Source: an uncultured Ignavibacteriales bacterium | GTDB taxonomy: Bacteria; Bacteroidota; Ignavibacteria; Ignavibacteriales; Ignavibacteriaceae | Direction: 5' to 3' | DNA: 64,000 bases | Assembly (NCBI GenBank): GCA_903929035.1 | Contig: CAIYTF010000038.1 | Location: 1-64,000, forward strand | In this document: positions 26,765 to 36,182 of the stretch, piece after piece | How positions within the stretch are numbered: the first letter of the stretch is position 1 | Layout: each line of letters begins with the position of its first letter | Program-made: the position numbers and the translations under genes | Notes under the pieces: model-generated | The model's database searches: none | What the model saw: the letters and a program-made list of their open reading frames with translations, nothing else | Told to the model about the DNA's origin: nothing

Positions 26765-26789
26765 TAAAAAAGGCGAAACAATCGCCTTT
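26765..26789 (-). terminator. Hairpin with T-run directly before the holB start
   Basis: On the minus strand AAAGGCGA and TCGCCTTT form an 8-bp stem with a four-base loop, followed by TTT. The hairpin begins in the stop codon of the DUF2795 gene and ends nine bases before the holB ATG. It has the shape of a Rho-independent terminator or attenuator and would occupy the place where the holB ribosome binding site should be. Confidence 0.65.
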
Positions 26790-27009
26790 ATAACTCGTCT
26801 TCGTTATAGAAAAAATCTTCATTTGTAGGATAGTCAGGCCAAATTTCTTCAATTGATTCATAAGGCTCATCTGAATCTTCTAATTCTTTAAGGTTTTCAA
26901 TAACCTCAAGCGGAGCACCTATTCGCTCAGCATAATCAATTAACTCTTCTTTCGATGCGGGCCAAGGTGCATCATCAAGGTAAGAGGCTAATTCTATTGT
27001 CCAAATCAT
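26788..27009 (-). CDS. Small acidic DUF2795-family protein
   Basis: 73 residues: WTIELASYLDDAPWPASKEE with LIDYAERIGAPLEVIENLKEL, the DUF2795 pattern, followed by a very acidic C-terminus (DEPYESIEEIWPDYPTNEDF). The function of the family is unknown. AAGGAG is 12 bases upstream of the ATG. It lies in line with the M23 peptidase gene upstream and holB downstream. Confidence 0.8.
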   Translation of the reverse strand: MIWTIELASYLDDAPWPASKEELIDYAERIGAPLEVIENLKELEDSDEPYESIEEIWPDYPTNEDFFYNEDEL

Positions 27010-27034
27010 TTTATTCTATGTCTCCTTCTAATAA

Positions 27035-27952
27035 TTAATTAGAACTAAATAACTCATAATCGTTAAAGAAAAATTGTTCCGGGTCAATATGTGTTCCATT
27101 GTGAATCACTTCATAATGAAGATGAGGTCCTGAAGATAGTCCGGTATTCCCCGTTAGAGCAATTTGCGTGCCTCTGGTAACTCGTTGTCCTTCTTTTGCA
27201 ATTGTTTTTGATAAATGACCATATATTGTCCGATACCCGAATCCGTGATTTATTTCGACACACAATCCTAATCCATTCCTTCCACCGGTAAATTCAACAA
27301 CACCGTCTGCACCTGATAGTACGGGTGTTCCTGTTTCTGTCATAATATCAACACCTTCGTGCATTCTTACTACACCTAAAATTGGATGTAACCGCATACC
27401 AAAACCGTGTGATGCCAATTCACCTTCGCAAGGTTTAATTGCAGGAATGGCTTTATATAAACTTTTGTTCCGGCTAATCGCTGCCTGAATCTCGGACATA
27501 TTGTCCCGTTCAAATTCAAATTTTTTAATTATTAGGTCAACTTCTGATAACGCAGCCTGCATATCCGGATTTCTGCCTTCAATAATATCTGAAATACTAG
27601 CGGTTGCCTTCCCGCCAATTCCTAACTGCATTTGCTCATTATCAATAACAGGTAAATTAGACGCTACGCGCAAATACTTATTTCTCTCGCGGAGAGAATC
27701 AACCTGTTTATTAATTTCTTGATAATTTCCTAAAAGTGACTCAAGCTTACTTTTAAGGTAAGCATTTTCATTTCTGATTTCAGTATTATCTTTAGGCGGA
27801 TTAATAACACTCACATATAAGAAATAGAAAGCACCTAAAACAGTAATGGAAAGCATAAATATTCCTCCGACAAGTCCTATAAACTTGAGGCGGTAGTGAT
27901 GCAGATCAATTGACTGTATCTTAAACTTGGATAGATAATAGAATTTCTTCAT
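27035..27952 (-). CDS. M23 family metallopeptidase (LytM type), membrane-anchored
   Basis: The 305-residue protein has a membrane helix (FIGLVGGIFMLSITVLGAFYFLYV, about 26-49), a periplasmic coiled coil (ENAYLKSKLESLLGNYQEIN and onward) and a C-terminal LytM domain. The zinc site is complete: GFGMRLHPILG with HEGVD, YGHLSK and the HLHYEV motif (SSGPHLHYEVIHNG). Active M23 enzymes cut peptide cross-links in peptidoglycan, and the architecture matches MepM-like factors for cell-wall growth or division. Confidence 0.92.
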   Translation of the reverse strand: MKKFYYLSKFKIQSIDLHHYRLKFIGLVGGIFMLSITVLGAFYFLYVSVINPPKDNTEIRNENAYLKSKLESLLGNYQEINKQVDSLRERNKYLRVASNLPVIDNEQMQLGIGGKATASISDIIEGRNPDMQAALSEVDLIIKKFEFERDNMSEIQAAISRNKSLYKAIPAIKPCEGELASHGFGMRLHPILGVVRMHEGVDIMTETGTPVLSGADGVVEFTGGRNGLGLCVEINHGFGYRTIYGHLSKTIAKEGQRVTRGTQIALTGNTGLSSGPHLHYEVIHNGTHIDPEQFFFNDYELFSSN

Positions 27953-28012
27953 AAACGAAGCGTAAATATAAAAATACTTAGCATATTGTCAAACTCTTAG
28001 TAAAAAAATAAT

Positions 28013-29029
28013 TTATTCAATATCGTGTTCAATATAAGAAACTCCGCGTCTATCTAAAGTATTTATTTCTCCGCGCAATTTTCTTTTTAGCTCCTCATCA
28101 AATGTCCGTGCTGCATCGTATCCATAATGTTTCAGCAGATAATGCAAGGCAATAATTTCAGATATAACCGTAATATTCTTACCCGGGATAATTGGTAATT
28201 TCACATAAGGTATATTTACATCGAGAATGTTTATTGTAGAACCGTCTAAACCTGTCCGTTCATAGTTCTGATTTATATCCCAATTTTCAAGTTCAACAAC
28301 TGTTTCCAATCGCTTTTTATATCTAATAGCCCGAACACCAAACATTTTTTCAACATTTATTATACCAAGTCCGCGTATTTCCATAAAGTGTTGATTAATA
28401 TCAGCTCCCGTACCCGTAATAATCCACTCTCCTTTTTTCGTGAGAATAGTAACATCGTCACTAACTAAACGGTGCCCTCGTTCAACTAAGTCTAATGCAA
28501 CCTCGCTTTTACCTATTCCAGATTTCCCTACAAATATAATACCCACCCCATATACATCAACAAACGAACCGTGCGCAGTGCATCTTATCGCGAATTGATC
28601 ATCTAAAAAATCGCTAAGAAAATAAGTTAGCTTAGTCGTGGAAAGCGAAGTTCCCAAAATTGGAATATAATTGTTATTTGCAAGTTCAACCAGATCGCTA
28701 AAAGGTTCATTATTATCGGTAAGAATAATACAAGGAATTTTAAACTGAAAAAGTCTTTCTAAAGCATTTTTTCGATATTCTTTACCCATTTGACCTAAAT
28801 AACGCATCTCTGTATTTCCAAATAACTGTACACGCGAAAATGAAAAGGTATCAACAAACCCGGCAAGTGCAAGACCGGGTCTGTGTAAATTTTGATCAGT
28901 AATTTGTCTTGAGAAACCGGATTCATCAGAAAACAAGCGAATATTAAATTTGCTTTTCCCGAATTCAAATAGAAACCCGACCTCTATATGGTCTTTTTTT
29001 TGTTTTGCTCTTTTATTAAAATCAATCAT
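28013..29029 (-). CDS. hprK: HPr kinase/phosphorylase
   Basis: Contains the P-loop GKSGIGKSEVALDL, a downstream VSDDVTIL motif, and the HprK/P signature MEIRGLGIINVEKMFG. In Firmicutes HprK phosphorylates a serine of HPr to control carbon use; Bacteroidota/Chlorobiota members often keep it without a full sugar PTS, and no HPr gene is in this window. The frame is open from a TTG at 29056, but the ATG at 29029 overlaps the raiA stop (ATGATTGA) and is the more natural coupled start (338 aa). The usual length is about 310-330. Confidence 0.9.
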   Translation of the reverse strand: MIDFNKRAKQKKDHIEVGFLFEFGKSKFNIRLFSDESGFSRQITDQNLHRPGLALAGFVDTFSFSRVQLFGNTEMRYLGQMGKEYRKNALERLFQFKIPCIILTDNNEPFSDLVELANNNYIPILGTSLSTTKLTYFLSDFLDDQFAIRCTAHGSFVDVYGVGIIFVGKSGIGKSEVALDLVERGHRLVSDDVTILTKKGEWIITGTGADINQHFMEIRGLGIINVEKMFGVRAIRYKKRLETVVELENWDINQNYERTGLDGSTINILDVNIPYVKLPIIPGKNITVISEIIALHYLLKHYGYDAARTFDEELKRKLRGEINTLDRRGVSYIEHDIE

Positions 29030-29369
29030 TATCTGATTCAGGTTCCGATTCTTCAACAGGAAGAGCTGCAGGGTAGTGTTCTGTACGTTTTGATTTGATT
29101 TTTTGCAGCTGGCGTTCTATTTTATTCACTGCTCCCCTGACTGAAGTTTCAAATTCATCAGTTTCATCTGAGCCGGTTAATACTTGACCGGGAATTTTTA
29201 CTATCAATTCCGCGATTTTGACACTCTCTTTTTGATGTTGAAAGCTAAGAACCACTTCAACATCTAAAATGTCATCTTTAAATTTATCTAATGAATCAAC
29301 CTCGGCAAGAATAAAATCTTTGAGCTGTTCTCTGGCTTTAAATTTTCTGGCAGTTATTGAGACTTTCAT
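29022..29369 (-). CDS. raiA: Ribosome hibernation promoting factor (HPF/RaiA family, short form)
   Basis: 115 residues with the S30AE/RaiA pattern: MKVSITARKFKAREQLKDFI, a helix with LDKFKDDILDVEVVLSFQ, and a second helix ending in QLQKIKSKR. It binds 30S subunits in resting cells and silences ribosomes. A short acidic tail (EESEPESDND) follows. It lacks the dimerisation domain of long HPF. It lies between xer and hprK with a coupled stop/start, suggesting shared control by nutrient status. Confidence 0.88.
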   Translation of the reverse strand: MKVSITARKFKAREQLKDFILAEVDSLDKFKDDILDVEVVLSFQHQKESVKIAELIVKIPGQVLTGSDETDEFETSVRGAVNKIERQLQKIKSKRTEHYPAALPVEESEPESDND

Positions 29370-29386
29370 ATAGACCTCCGAATAAA

Positions 29387-30283
29387 TTATGATTTTGGAT
29401 GAGATTGTTTATAAACGGACTTTAATCTCTCTATACTAACGTGAGTATATATTTGAGTAGTAGAGAGACTTTCGTGTCCTAAAAATTCTTTTGTCGCGTT
29501 TAAGTCCGCGCCATTGTCAAGCATATGGGTCGCGGCACTATGCCTGAATATATGCGGGCTTTTTCGCCCCGCTTCAGAAACTCTTGACATATATTTAAGG
29601 GTAAACCGCTGAATATATCTTGGATAAACCGGCATTCCGTTTTCCATATTCAGTAATTTTGTATTTGATGCATTTCGTGCAGAAATATACCTATCTAAGT
29701 TAATCAAAGTTTTGCTTCCAATGGGTACAATTCTTTGCTTATTTCCTTTTCCTATAACTATCAACTCATTCTTTGAAAGGTGAAGGTCATTAATATTAAG
29801 CGAGCATAATTCGCTGATTCTAAGCGCGCAGCCATATAGCAAATCAAAAATACAAACCATTAATTTCTTGTTGTAGTCAGTAAGTGACTCGTCAGAAGTA
29901 ATAATATTTATAGCTGAAATAAATTCTTTCTCGCTATATATCATAGGAAGTTTCAGCTTTGCAGATGGATTATGTAGCAAGTCGTATATATTCTCATTGA
30001 TATGTTTGAATTGATAAAGGTACTTCAAGAATGACCGAATTGTTGACATTATACGAATAAGCGTGGGCCTATCTACCCGCTCATTTTGTACACGTATAAA
30101 TATTCTAACTAATTTTAAATTGATCTCTGTTGTAACAGTTACATTTACACTTTCCAAAAACAACAATAATAGTTCTAATGTATGTTTATAAGAGACTAAA
30201 GTCAGAATGCTGCATCTTTTGAAATCTTTTAAATATATTAAAAACTCGGAAATCGAACTTTTTATTTCAATTGGCTCTATCAT
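29387..30283 (-). CDS. xerC: Tyrosine recombinase of the XerC/XerD type
   Basis: 298 residues, with an N-terminal SAM-like DNA-binding domain (FLIYLKDFKRCSILTLVSYK) and a C-terminal catalytic domain. The active-site set is complete: Arg in GCALRISELCSL, Lys in VIGKGNKQRIVPI, HIFRHSAATHML (HxxR), LGHESLSTTQIYTHV (His and nucleophile Tyr). Xer enzymes resolve chromosome dimers at dif. C versus D cannot be settled here. The start overlaps the topA stop by ATGA, a common arrangement. Confidence 0.9.
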   Translation of the reverse strand: MIEPIEIKSSISEFLIYLKDFKRCSILTLVSYKHTLELLLLFLESVNVTVTTEINLKLVRIFIRVQNERVDRPTLIRIMSTIRSFLKYLYQFKHINENIYDLLHNPSAKLKLPMIYSEKEFISAINIITSDESLTDYNKKLMVCIFDLLYGCALRISELCSLNINDLHLSKNELIVIGKGNKQRIVPIGSKTLINLDRYISARNASNTKLLNMENGMPVYPRYIQRFTLKYMSRVSEAGRKSPHIFRHSAATHMLDNGADLNATKEFLGHESLSTTQIYTHVSIERLKSVYKQSHPKS

Positions 30284-32604
30284 TCATCGTATTCCACAGC
30301 TGTTGTTTCAACAACTTCTTCACCGCAAGTAGGACATTTTAAGAATTTTCCTTTTTTAGCAGAATATTTTTCTTCCATAATTTTTGAATCACCGGTCGGA
30401 CAAGGTGTAGCACTAGGCTTAGACCAACTTACAAAATCACAATCGGGATATTTTGTACATCCATAAAACTTCTTTCGCTTCTTAGAAATTCGTTCGCTGA
30501 TTTCACCTTCGTTGCATCGCGGACAAGTAATGCCAAGTGTAATACTTTTAATAAACGCGCATTCAGGATATTTTTCACAACCAATAAAACGACCAAATTT
30601 GCCCTGACGGAATATTGCACGCGCTCCGCATAGCGGACAGGTCTCACCTGTAAATTCAGGCTCACTGTTCTCGTCTTTTAATCCCTTCATAGATTTGATG
30701 TTTTTGCACTCGGGATAGTTGGTACAAGCTAAAAACCGACCGAATCTGCCATATTTCATTGTCATTTCCGAACCGCACTTTTCGCAAATAACTTTTTCAA
30801 TGCTTTCGTCAACTCGCTTCAAAGAAGCCGCGAAAGGATTATAAAAATCGTTTAATACTGTTTCATAGAGATTTTCATCACGGGCAATTTGGTCCAATTC
30901 TCCTTCCATCTTCGCGGTAAAACTAACATTAATTATATCCGGAAAATTAGTAACAAGTATGGTATTTACTTTCCTGCCAAGTCCCGTTGGACAAAGCTTC
31001 CGGTCTTCTAAAATAACGTAGTTTCTCTCTACAATTGTTGATACAATCATCGAAAAAGTACTTGGCCTCCCTATTCCATTGCTTTCAAGTTCTTTAATTA
31101 GAGAACTTTCAGTGAAACGCGCGGGTGGTTTGGTAAAATGTTGATGTGTTTCCAAATCATAAAGGTTCAGCTTATCGTTTTTTGATAGAGCTTTTGGTAA
31201 AGAAGAGTTCCTTGCTTCTGCCCTGTCCTCTTCTTTTTGATCATCGCTTTCTTGTAATTCGGAATATATTTTAGAAAAACCGTCAAACTGAATTATTTGC
31301 CCGTATGCTTTGAATATATAGTCACTTACCCCAATTTCTACAATTGTAGTATCTGTAACGAGTGGATTCATCTGTGACGCTACAAATCTTCTCCAGATAA
31401 GCTGGTATAATTTGAACTGATAATCATCAAGAAATGGTCTGACAAATTCAGGAGTGAATTTCATTGAAGTGGGACGAATAGCTTCGTGAGCATCCTGAGC
31501 ATTAACAGCTTTTTTCTTCTCATAGCTTAGAGGTGCTGCCGGCAAGTATTCTTTACCATAAGTTGAACCAATAAATTCTCTTACATCCTGAATTATTTCT
31601 TCACTCACTCTTGTCGAATCAGTTCGCATATAGGTAATAAGTCCGACCAAGCCTTCATTTCCAAGCTCTAAACCTTCATAAAGTTTTTGAGCTATCTGCA
31701 TCGTCTGACGTGCTCTAAAACGTAATGCTTTTGAGGCTTCAGATTGAAGGGTGCTTGTTATAAAAGGAGCAGGAGCATTTCTTCGCGTTGAACGCTTTGA
31801 AATATCAACTATCAAGAAATCTTTTATGGCTTCAATATTTTTTTTGAGTTTATCGGCTTCATCAGCACTTTGTATCCATAGGTGATTTTTTGAAAATTTC
31901 TCCAAATTTTCGCTAATATCAGCAATTGAAGGAGTTTTTATCTCTTTCCCTGCAACAGAATGTAACTTTGCGCGGAACCTATCCCCTGCTAATGTTTCAA
32001 ATTCACCCGCGAGTGACCAATACTCAGTCGTAGTGAATGCCTCAATTTCGCTTTCTCTCTCGCAAATAAGACGCAATGCAACTGATTGCACTCGTCCGGC
32101 AGAAAGATTACTTGCTGAAGTTGTTAACACGCTCTTCCAAAGAAAAGGACTAATTTTGTATCCGATAATTCGGTCCATAACTCTTCGCGCGCGCTGAGAT
32201 TGAACTAAATGCTCATCAATATTCCTTGGATTTTGCATTCCCTTAATAATACCGTTCTTAGTGATTTCATTGAAAAGAACACGGTATATAATGCCTTTTT
32301 TCTTATCGCGTATTAGTTCTGCTATGTCTGCCGCGATAGCTTCGCCCTCGCGGTCAGGATCGGTCGCTATAAAGATATGTTCGCTTTTTGAAGCATACTC
32401 TTTAAGTTTTTTAATTATGTCGGCTTTCCCGCGAATATTAACAAATTGAGGAGTGAAATTATTTTCAATTTCAACCCCTAATTTTGATTTTGGCAAATTG
32501 CGGAGATGTCCAATTGAGGCTTCTACTATATAATCTTTACCAAGATACTTATTAATTGTTTTCGCCTTTGATGGAGATTCTACGATAACAAGATTTTTAG
32601 CCAT
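30280..32604 (-). CDS. topA: DNA topoisomerase I
   Basis: Type IA topoisomerase that relaxes negative supercoils. The 774-residue protein starts with the Toprim domain (KNLVIVESPSKAKTINKYLG; DPDREGEAIA). It has the nucleophilic tyrosine in LITYMRTDSTRVS and the PPARFTESSLIKELE motif. The C-terminus has topoisomerase zinc ribbons: CEKCGSEM with CTNYPEC, CPLCGARA with CEKYPEC, CPRCNEGE with CTKYPDC, and a final ribbon in which the first pair is CPTGDS and the second is CPTCGEE. Length is normal. Confidence 0.96.
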   Translation of the reverse strand: MAKNLVIVESPSKAKTINKYLGKDYIVEASIGHLRNLPKSKLGVEIENNFTPQFVNIRGKADIIKKLKEYASKSEHIFIATDPDREGEAIAADIAELIRDKKKGIIYRVLFNEITKNGIIKGMQNPRNIDEHLVQSQRARRVMDRIIGYKISPFLWKSVLTTSASNLSAGRVQSVALRLICERESEIEAFTTTEYWSLAGEFETLAGDRFRAKLHSVAGKEIKTPSIADISENLEKFSKNHLWIQSADEADKLKKNIEAIKDFLIVDISKRSTRRNAPAPFITSTLQSEASKALRFRARQTMQIAQKLYEGLELGNEGLVGLITYMRTDSTRVSEEIIQDVREFIGSTYGKEYLPAAPLSYEKKKAVNAQDAHEAIRPTSMKFTPEFVRPFLDDYQFKLYQLIWRRFVASQMNPLVTDTTIVEIGVSDYIFKAYGQIIQFDGFSKIYSELQESDDQKEEDRAEARNSSLPKALSKNDKLNLYDLETHQHFTKPPARFTESSLIKELESNGIGRPSTFSMIVSTIVERNYVILEDRKLCPTGLGRKVNTILVTNFPDIINVSFTAKMEGELDQIARDENLYETVLNDFYNPFAASLKRVDESIEKVICEKCGSEMTMKYGRFGRFLACTNYPECKNIKSMKGLKDENSEPEFTGETCPLCGARAIFRQGKFGRFIGCEKYPECAFIKSITLGITCPRCNEGEISERISKKRKKFYGCTKYPDCDFVSWSKPSATPCPTGDSKIMEEKYSAKKGKFLKCPTCGEEVVETTAVEYDE

Positions 32605-32611
32605 ATAAAAT

Positions 32612-33067
32612 CTATTTTAAACTTTCTTTTTCAATGGTCATAGTAAACCTATTTAGTAATTTTTCTTGTTTAGACATCATCTTCTTTTTTTCTTCCGGTG
32701 ATTTATCATCGTAACCTGCTAAATGAAGAATACCGTGTACAACTAATCTAAGCAATTCTTCGCTAAATGACACCAAATATTTTTCTGCATTTTCTTTCGC
32801 GTTGTCAATTGATATCAGTATCTCTCCTTCAATATTCTTTTTACTTCGAGAATATTGAAATGTAATAATATCAGTTTCATAATCGTGATTCAAGAACTTT
32901 TTATTAATTGAGTGCAATTTTTTTGCTGATATAAAATGCACTTCCAAATACTTTACTTTAACCGCAATTTCATAAGAAACAAATTCTACTAATGATTTCA
33001 CGTCCCTTTTAACAAGAAATGTCCGTTTGGGGAGAGAAATTAAAAGTGTTGATTCATCAGCAATCAA
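32612..33067 (-). CDS. ybeY: Endoribonuclease YbeY
   Basis: A zinc-dependent RNase needed for 16S rRNA 3'-end maturation and ribosome quality control. The zinc site HGILHLAGYDDKS (HxxxHxxxxxD/H) and the preceding DIITFQY motif are present. The frame is open to 33121, but a TTG at 33067 with AAGGG six bases upstream gives a normal 151-residue protein and overlaps the upstream gene's stop by only a few bases, so I prefer it. Confidence 0.85.
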   Translation of the reverse strand: MIADESTLLISLPKRTFLVKRDVKSLVEFVSYEIAVKVKYLEVHFISAKKLHSINKKFLNHDYETDIITFQYSRSKKNIEGEILISIDNAKENAEKYLVSFSEELLRLVVHGILHLAGYDDKSPEEKKKMMSKQEKLLNRFTMTIEKESLK

Positions 33068-33581
33068 TCGAGACCCTTGTTTCTTCAGCATAAGTCGAAT
33101 AGTGCTTAGCAGATATTTCAAAATACTCTAATTCATCTTGAGACAAATCTCTAACTATTTTTGCAGGAACACCCGCTGCCAAAGTACCGGGCGGAACTAT
33201 AAATCCCGGTCGCACAACTGCTCCGGCAGCAACTAAAGATTTTTCCTTTACTATCGCGCCATCTAAAACAACTGAACCAATCCCGATAAGAGTTTTGTTC
33301 TCCAAAATACAAGCGTGGATACAAGCATTATGTCCAATTGTTACCATATTACCGATTAATAAAGGGAAATCATTACCGGTTACGTGCAATACTGCACAAT
33401 CTTGAATATTTGTCATTTCGCCGATTTTAATAAAGTTAACATCGCCGCGAATCACCGCGTTAAACCACACTCCGGAATTTTTGCCGATTTGCACATCCCC
33501 AATTATTTTAGCTCCCGGCGCAACAAAGACACTCTTGTGGATATTCGGAGATTTACCTCCAAATGGAAATAACTTACTCAT
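33057..33581 (-). CDS. Gamma-carbonic-anhydrase-like left-handed beta-helix protein
   Basis: Hexapeptide-repeat protein: VFVAPGAKIIGDVQIGKNSG, VWFNAVIRGD, VTIGHNACIHACILEN. Three candidate zinc histidines are present (LHVTGN, TIGHNA, CIHACI), as in the Cam/YrdA group. These trimers often have weak or no carbonic anhydrase activity, so the role is open. The ATG at 33581 follows the DUF3108 stop by two bases with GAGG upstream; I prefer it to the earlier in-frame start at 33623 that would lie inside the neighbour. 174 aa. Confidence 0.88.
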   Translation of the reverse strand: MSKLFPFGGKSPNIHKSVFVAPGAKIIGDVQIGKNSGVWFNAVIRGDVNFIKIGEMTNIQDCAVLHVTGNDFPLLIGNMVTIGHNACIHACILENKTLIGIGSVVLDGAIVKEKSLVAAGAVVRPGFIVPPGTLAAGVPAKIVRDLSQDELEYFEISAKHYSTYAEETRVSIDC

Positions 33582-33583
33582 TT

Positions 33584-34417
33584 TCAGTTGAACCTCGGCG
33601 GTGTCCATCCGGGGCGTTTCCACGAAACTAATTCAACAGAAATTTTCCCGATAACGACATTAAGATTCGCTTTCAACGGAATTGCCGCTGCATCATTAGT
33701 AAACCATCCATCAAAATATCCTGTTAATCCAAAAACACTGACGAAATCTGTATGTCCATCCAAATGAACTGCCGCGATATCGTAATTTACTGCATCGATT
33801 CTGATTTTATTGACTTCATCGTAAAAATTTACAGCCGTGAATACTTGTTTCTCGTTAACCATACAAGGAACATTTTGTGATTGTTTTTTTCCTGTGTTCA
33901 TCCTTGCAAAGTAAAAAATTGAGAGTCCATCCTGAAACTTTTTTTCTACTGTAGCAACAGAGTCATTCCACACCTCATAAGGATTCACTTTCCCTTTCTT
34001 TACTCGCATTTTCTTTTTTGAATAATTAAAGAAATAGTCCGTGTAAGAAGCATAGTCTTTGCCTTTAACAATACCGCGAAAGAAATCAGAATAATAGTCA
34101 GTATTTAACTTTGTTTCATAGGTCTGATGCAAATTAGCGAATGGTATCCCATTATAGGAGTCGATATAAACAATTGCACTATAAACATTTTTTCCGTTTG
34201 CTTTATCTTTTGAAACCACCTTGAAACGGAGTTCTCCTAATTTAACTAAATAATATTTAACAATATAGTTTAACTCTTCTCCAACTACCATTTCTTTGGG
34301 GCTGCTAAAAGAAATTACTTTTCCAATTTCTGCATTCTTTTCATTATTTAAGATGGTAAGTCCTGAAAACGAAAAGATGATTAATGCTCCCATAATTGAA
34401 GCAAAAAACAGCTTCAT
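33584..34417 (-). CDS. DUF3108-family exported protein
   Basis: 277 residues with a signal sequence (MKLFFASIMGALIIFSFSGL) and then GEELNYIVKYYLVKLGELRF, the start of the DUF3108 domain (a beta-rich fold related to outer-membrane-lipoprotein carriers). Function is unknown. It overlaps the CtpA stop by four bases and precedes the gamma-CA-like gene, making a coupled cluster ctpA-DUF3108-gammaCA-ybeY. Confidence 0.78.
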   Translation of the reverse strand: MKLFFASIMGALIIFSFSGLTILNNEKNAEIGKVISFSSPKEMVVGEELNYIVKYYLVKLGELRFKVVSKDKANGKNVYSAIVYIDSYNGIPFANLHQTYETKLNTDYYSDFFRGIVKGKDYASYTDYFFNYSKKKMRVKKGKVNPYEVWNDSVATVEKKFQDGLSIFYFARMNTGKKQSQNVPCMVNEKQVFTAVNFYDEVNKIRIDAVNYDIAAVHLDGHTDFVSVFGLTGYFDGWFTNDAAAIPLKANLNVVIGKISVELVSWKRPGWTPPRFN

Positions 34418-36018
34418 TTCTTCTTTACCATTTCTTCAGCTTTTGGGAAAAGTGATAAAGCTTTCTCAAGCTGCTTATCAGAACTTAATAAAATGCTATA
34501 CCATCCTTCATTTTTCCAGTAGTTACGCGCAATTTGAGCTTTCAACCGAGCAATGATATATGATTTCTCTTTTTCATAATCTTTCTGTACAAATTTTGCC
34601 TCCTTAGAATCACCAAATGCAAAAAAGTCTTTCAAGTCCTGTTCGCGTAACTCAAAATTGTTCTTAAACGTATAGATATCAGGATATTTCGCAATTAAGG
34701 ATTTACCGTGTATATCAATATACTTCAATGAATAAAGATAAAATATATTCTTTCTTAATAGATTCGCGGTATAATCGGTTATTTTATCGGATTTCACGAT
34801 ATAATCAGGAGTAATACCGCCTCCGCCAAAGACAATTCTGCCGCCATCTGTTTTATATTGCGGACGGATAGTATCTTTCTCTGAATTATGAACAAAATTT
34901 TCACCTTCAGTTTCTTCACGTGACATCAAATCTTCAAAATATTTTTTCTTATCGGAAAACTTCCTTTGTATCCATCTGCCTGTCGGAGTAAAATACTGTG
35001 AAATGGTTAATCTGATTGAACTGCCATCCGGTAAAGAAAATTGTCTTTGAACTAATCCTTTGCCAAAAGAAGTTTCTCCCACTATTAACCCTCTATCCCA
35101 ATCCTGAATAGCTCCGGAAACAATTTCACTTGCCGATGCACTTCCGCGGTTAATCATAACAATAATTGGTGTCTTTTCGTATTCAGACGGATGCATCGCC
35201 GTGTACATCTCATCAAACTCTTTTCGTCTTCCTTTTGTATAAACAATTTTCTTATTCCCATCAAGAAATAAGTCTGCAATTTGGACAGCCTGCTTCAAGT
35301 ATCCACCCGGATTATTGCGCAAATCAAGAACTAAACGTTTCATTCCTTTATTACTTAAATCTTGCAAAGCATCCATTAATTCGTCCGTGGTCTTTTCTGC
35401 AAATCTATTTACACTGACATAGCCTGTAGTTTTATCAATCATAATGTGAGTATCAACTGAAAACAATGGAATTTTGTCACGGGTAATTTCATATATAATC
35501 GGCTCCTTGATTCCAAATCGAATAACGTCCACGGTAACTTTTGTCCCTGAGGGTCCGCGCAATTGTTTTCGTACATCATCATTTGTAATCCCGATGCAAT
35601 CTTTTCCGTCAATTTTAATAATACGGTCACCTGACATAATGCCAAGTAATTCACTGGGTCCACCTGTTATGGCAGTTACTACTGTTAAAGTATCATTTAC
35701 CACCTGAAACTCTATTCCTACTCCTTCAAAATCGCCCCTAAATTCTTCCTCAACCGCTTTCATTTGTTTAACAGGAATATAGACAGAATGCGGGTCAAGC
35801 TCTTCAAGCATTCCTTTGATTGCATTCTCGACTAACTTTTCCGAATCAACTTCTTCATAATAATATTTTTGTGTATATGTTAATACATCATTGAATTTCT
35901 TCAGACTTTCAACTAAATTATCACCTGGAAAAACTCGATGAATTTGTGTACCAAGCAAAATCCCGGCGGAAAGGATAATTAGAACCATTACAGGCAGTTT
36001 AATATTTCTTTTTTTCAT
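34414..36018 (-). CDS. S41 family C-terminal processing protease
   Basis: The ATG at 36018 has AAGGA five bases upstream and begins a signal anchor (MKKRNIKLPVMVLIILSAGI), so I prefer it to the in-frame start at 36069 (534 aa). A CtpA-type N-terminal helix region is followed by a PDZ domain (GVGIEFQVVNDTLTVVTA to MSGDRIIKIDG) and the S41 catalytic core, with Ser in INRGSASASEIVSGAIQDW and Lys in GETSFGKGLVQRQF. It degrades or trims periplasmic proteins. Confidence 0.92.
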   Translation of the reverse strand: MKKRNIKLPVMVLIILSAGILLGTQIHRVFPGDNLVESLKKFNDVLTYTQKYYYEEVDSEKLVENAIKGMLEELDPHSVYIPVKQMKAVEEEFRGDFEGVGIEFQVVNDTLTVVTAITGGPSELLGIMSGDRIIKIDGKDCIGITNDDVRKQLRGPSGTKVTVDVIRFGIKEPIIYEITRDKIPLFSVDTHIMIDKTTGYVSVNRFAEKTTDELMDALQDLSNKGMKRLVLDLRNNPGGYLKQAVQIADLFLDGNKKIVYTKGRRKEFDEMYTAMHPSEYEKTPIIVMINRGSASASEIVSGAIQDWDRGLIVGETSFGKGLVQRQFSLPDGSSIRLTISQYFTPTGRWIQRKFSDKKKYFEDLMSREETEGENFVHNSEKDTIRPQYKTDGGRIVFGGGGITPDYIVKSDKITDYTANLLRKNIFYLYSLKYIDIHGKSLIAKYPDIYTFKNNFELREQDLKDFFAFGDSKEAKFVQKDYEKEKSYIIARLKAQIARNYWKNEGWYSILLSSDKQLEKALSLFPKAEEMVKKK

Positions 36019-36182
36019 TGACTTCCTTAAAAACTTAAATGTTGTTGAAATTTCTATGTTATTGCTCAAAATAGCTGCTTCATCGTAAAATCTAATTTAC
36101 CTTTTATAAAATTAAAATAAAATACAATATCTTTATACATATTAGTATTGAAAATGAGAAGAAATAAATATTTTATTTCTCT

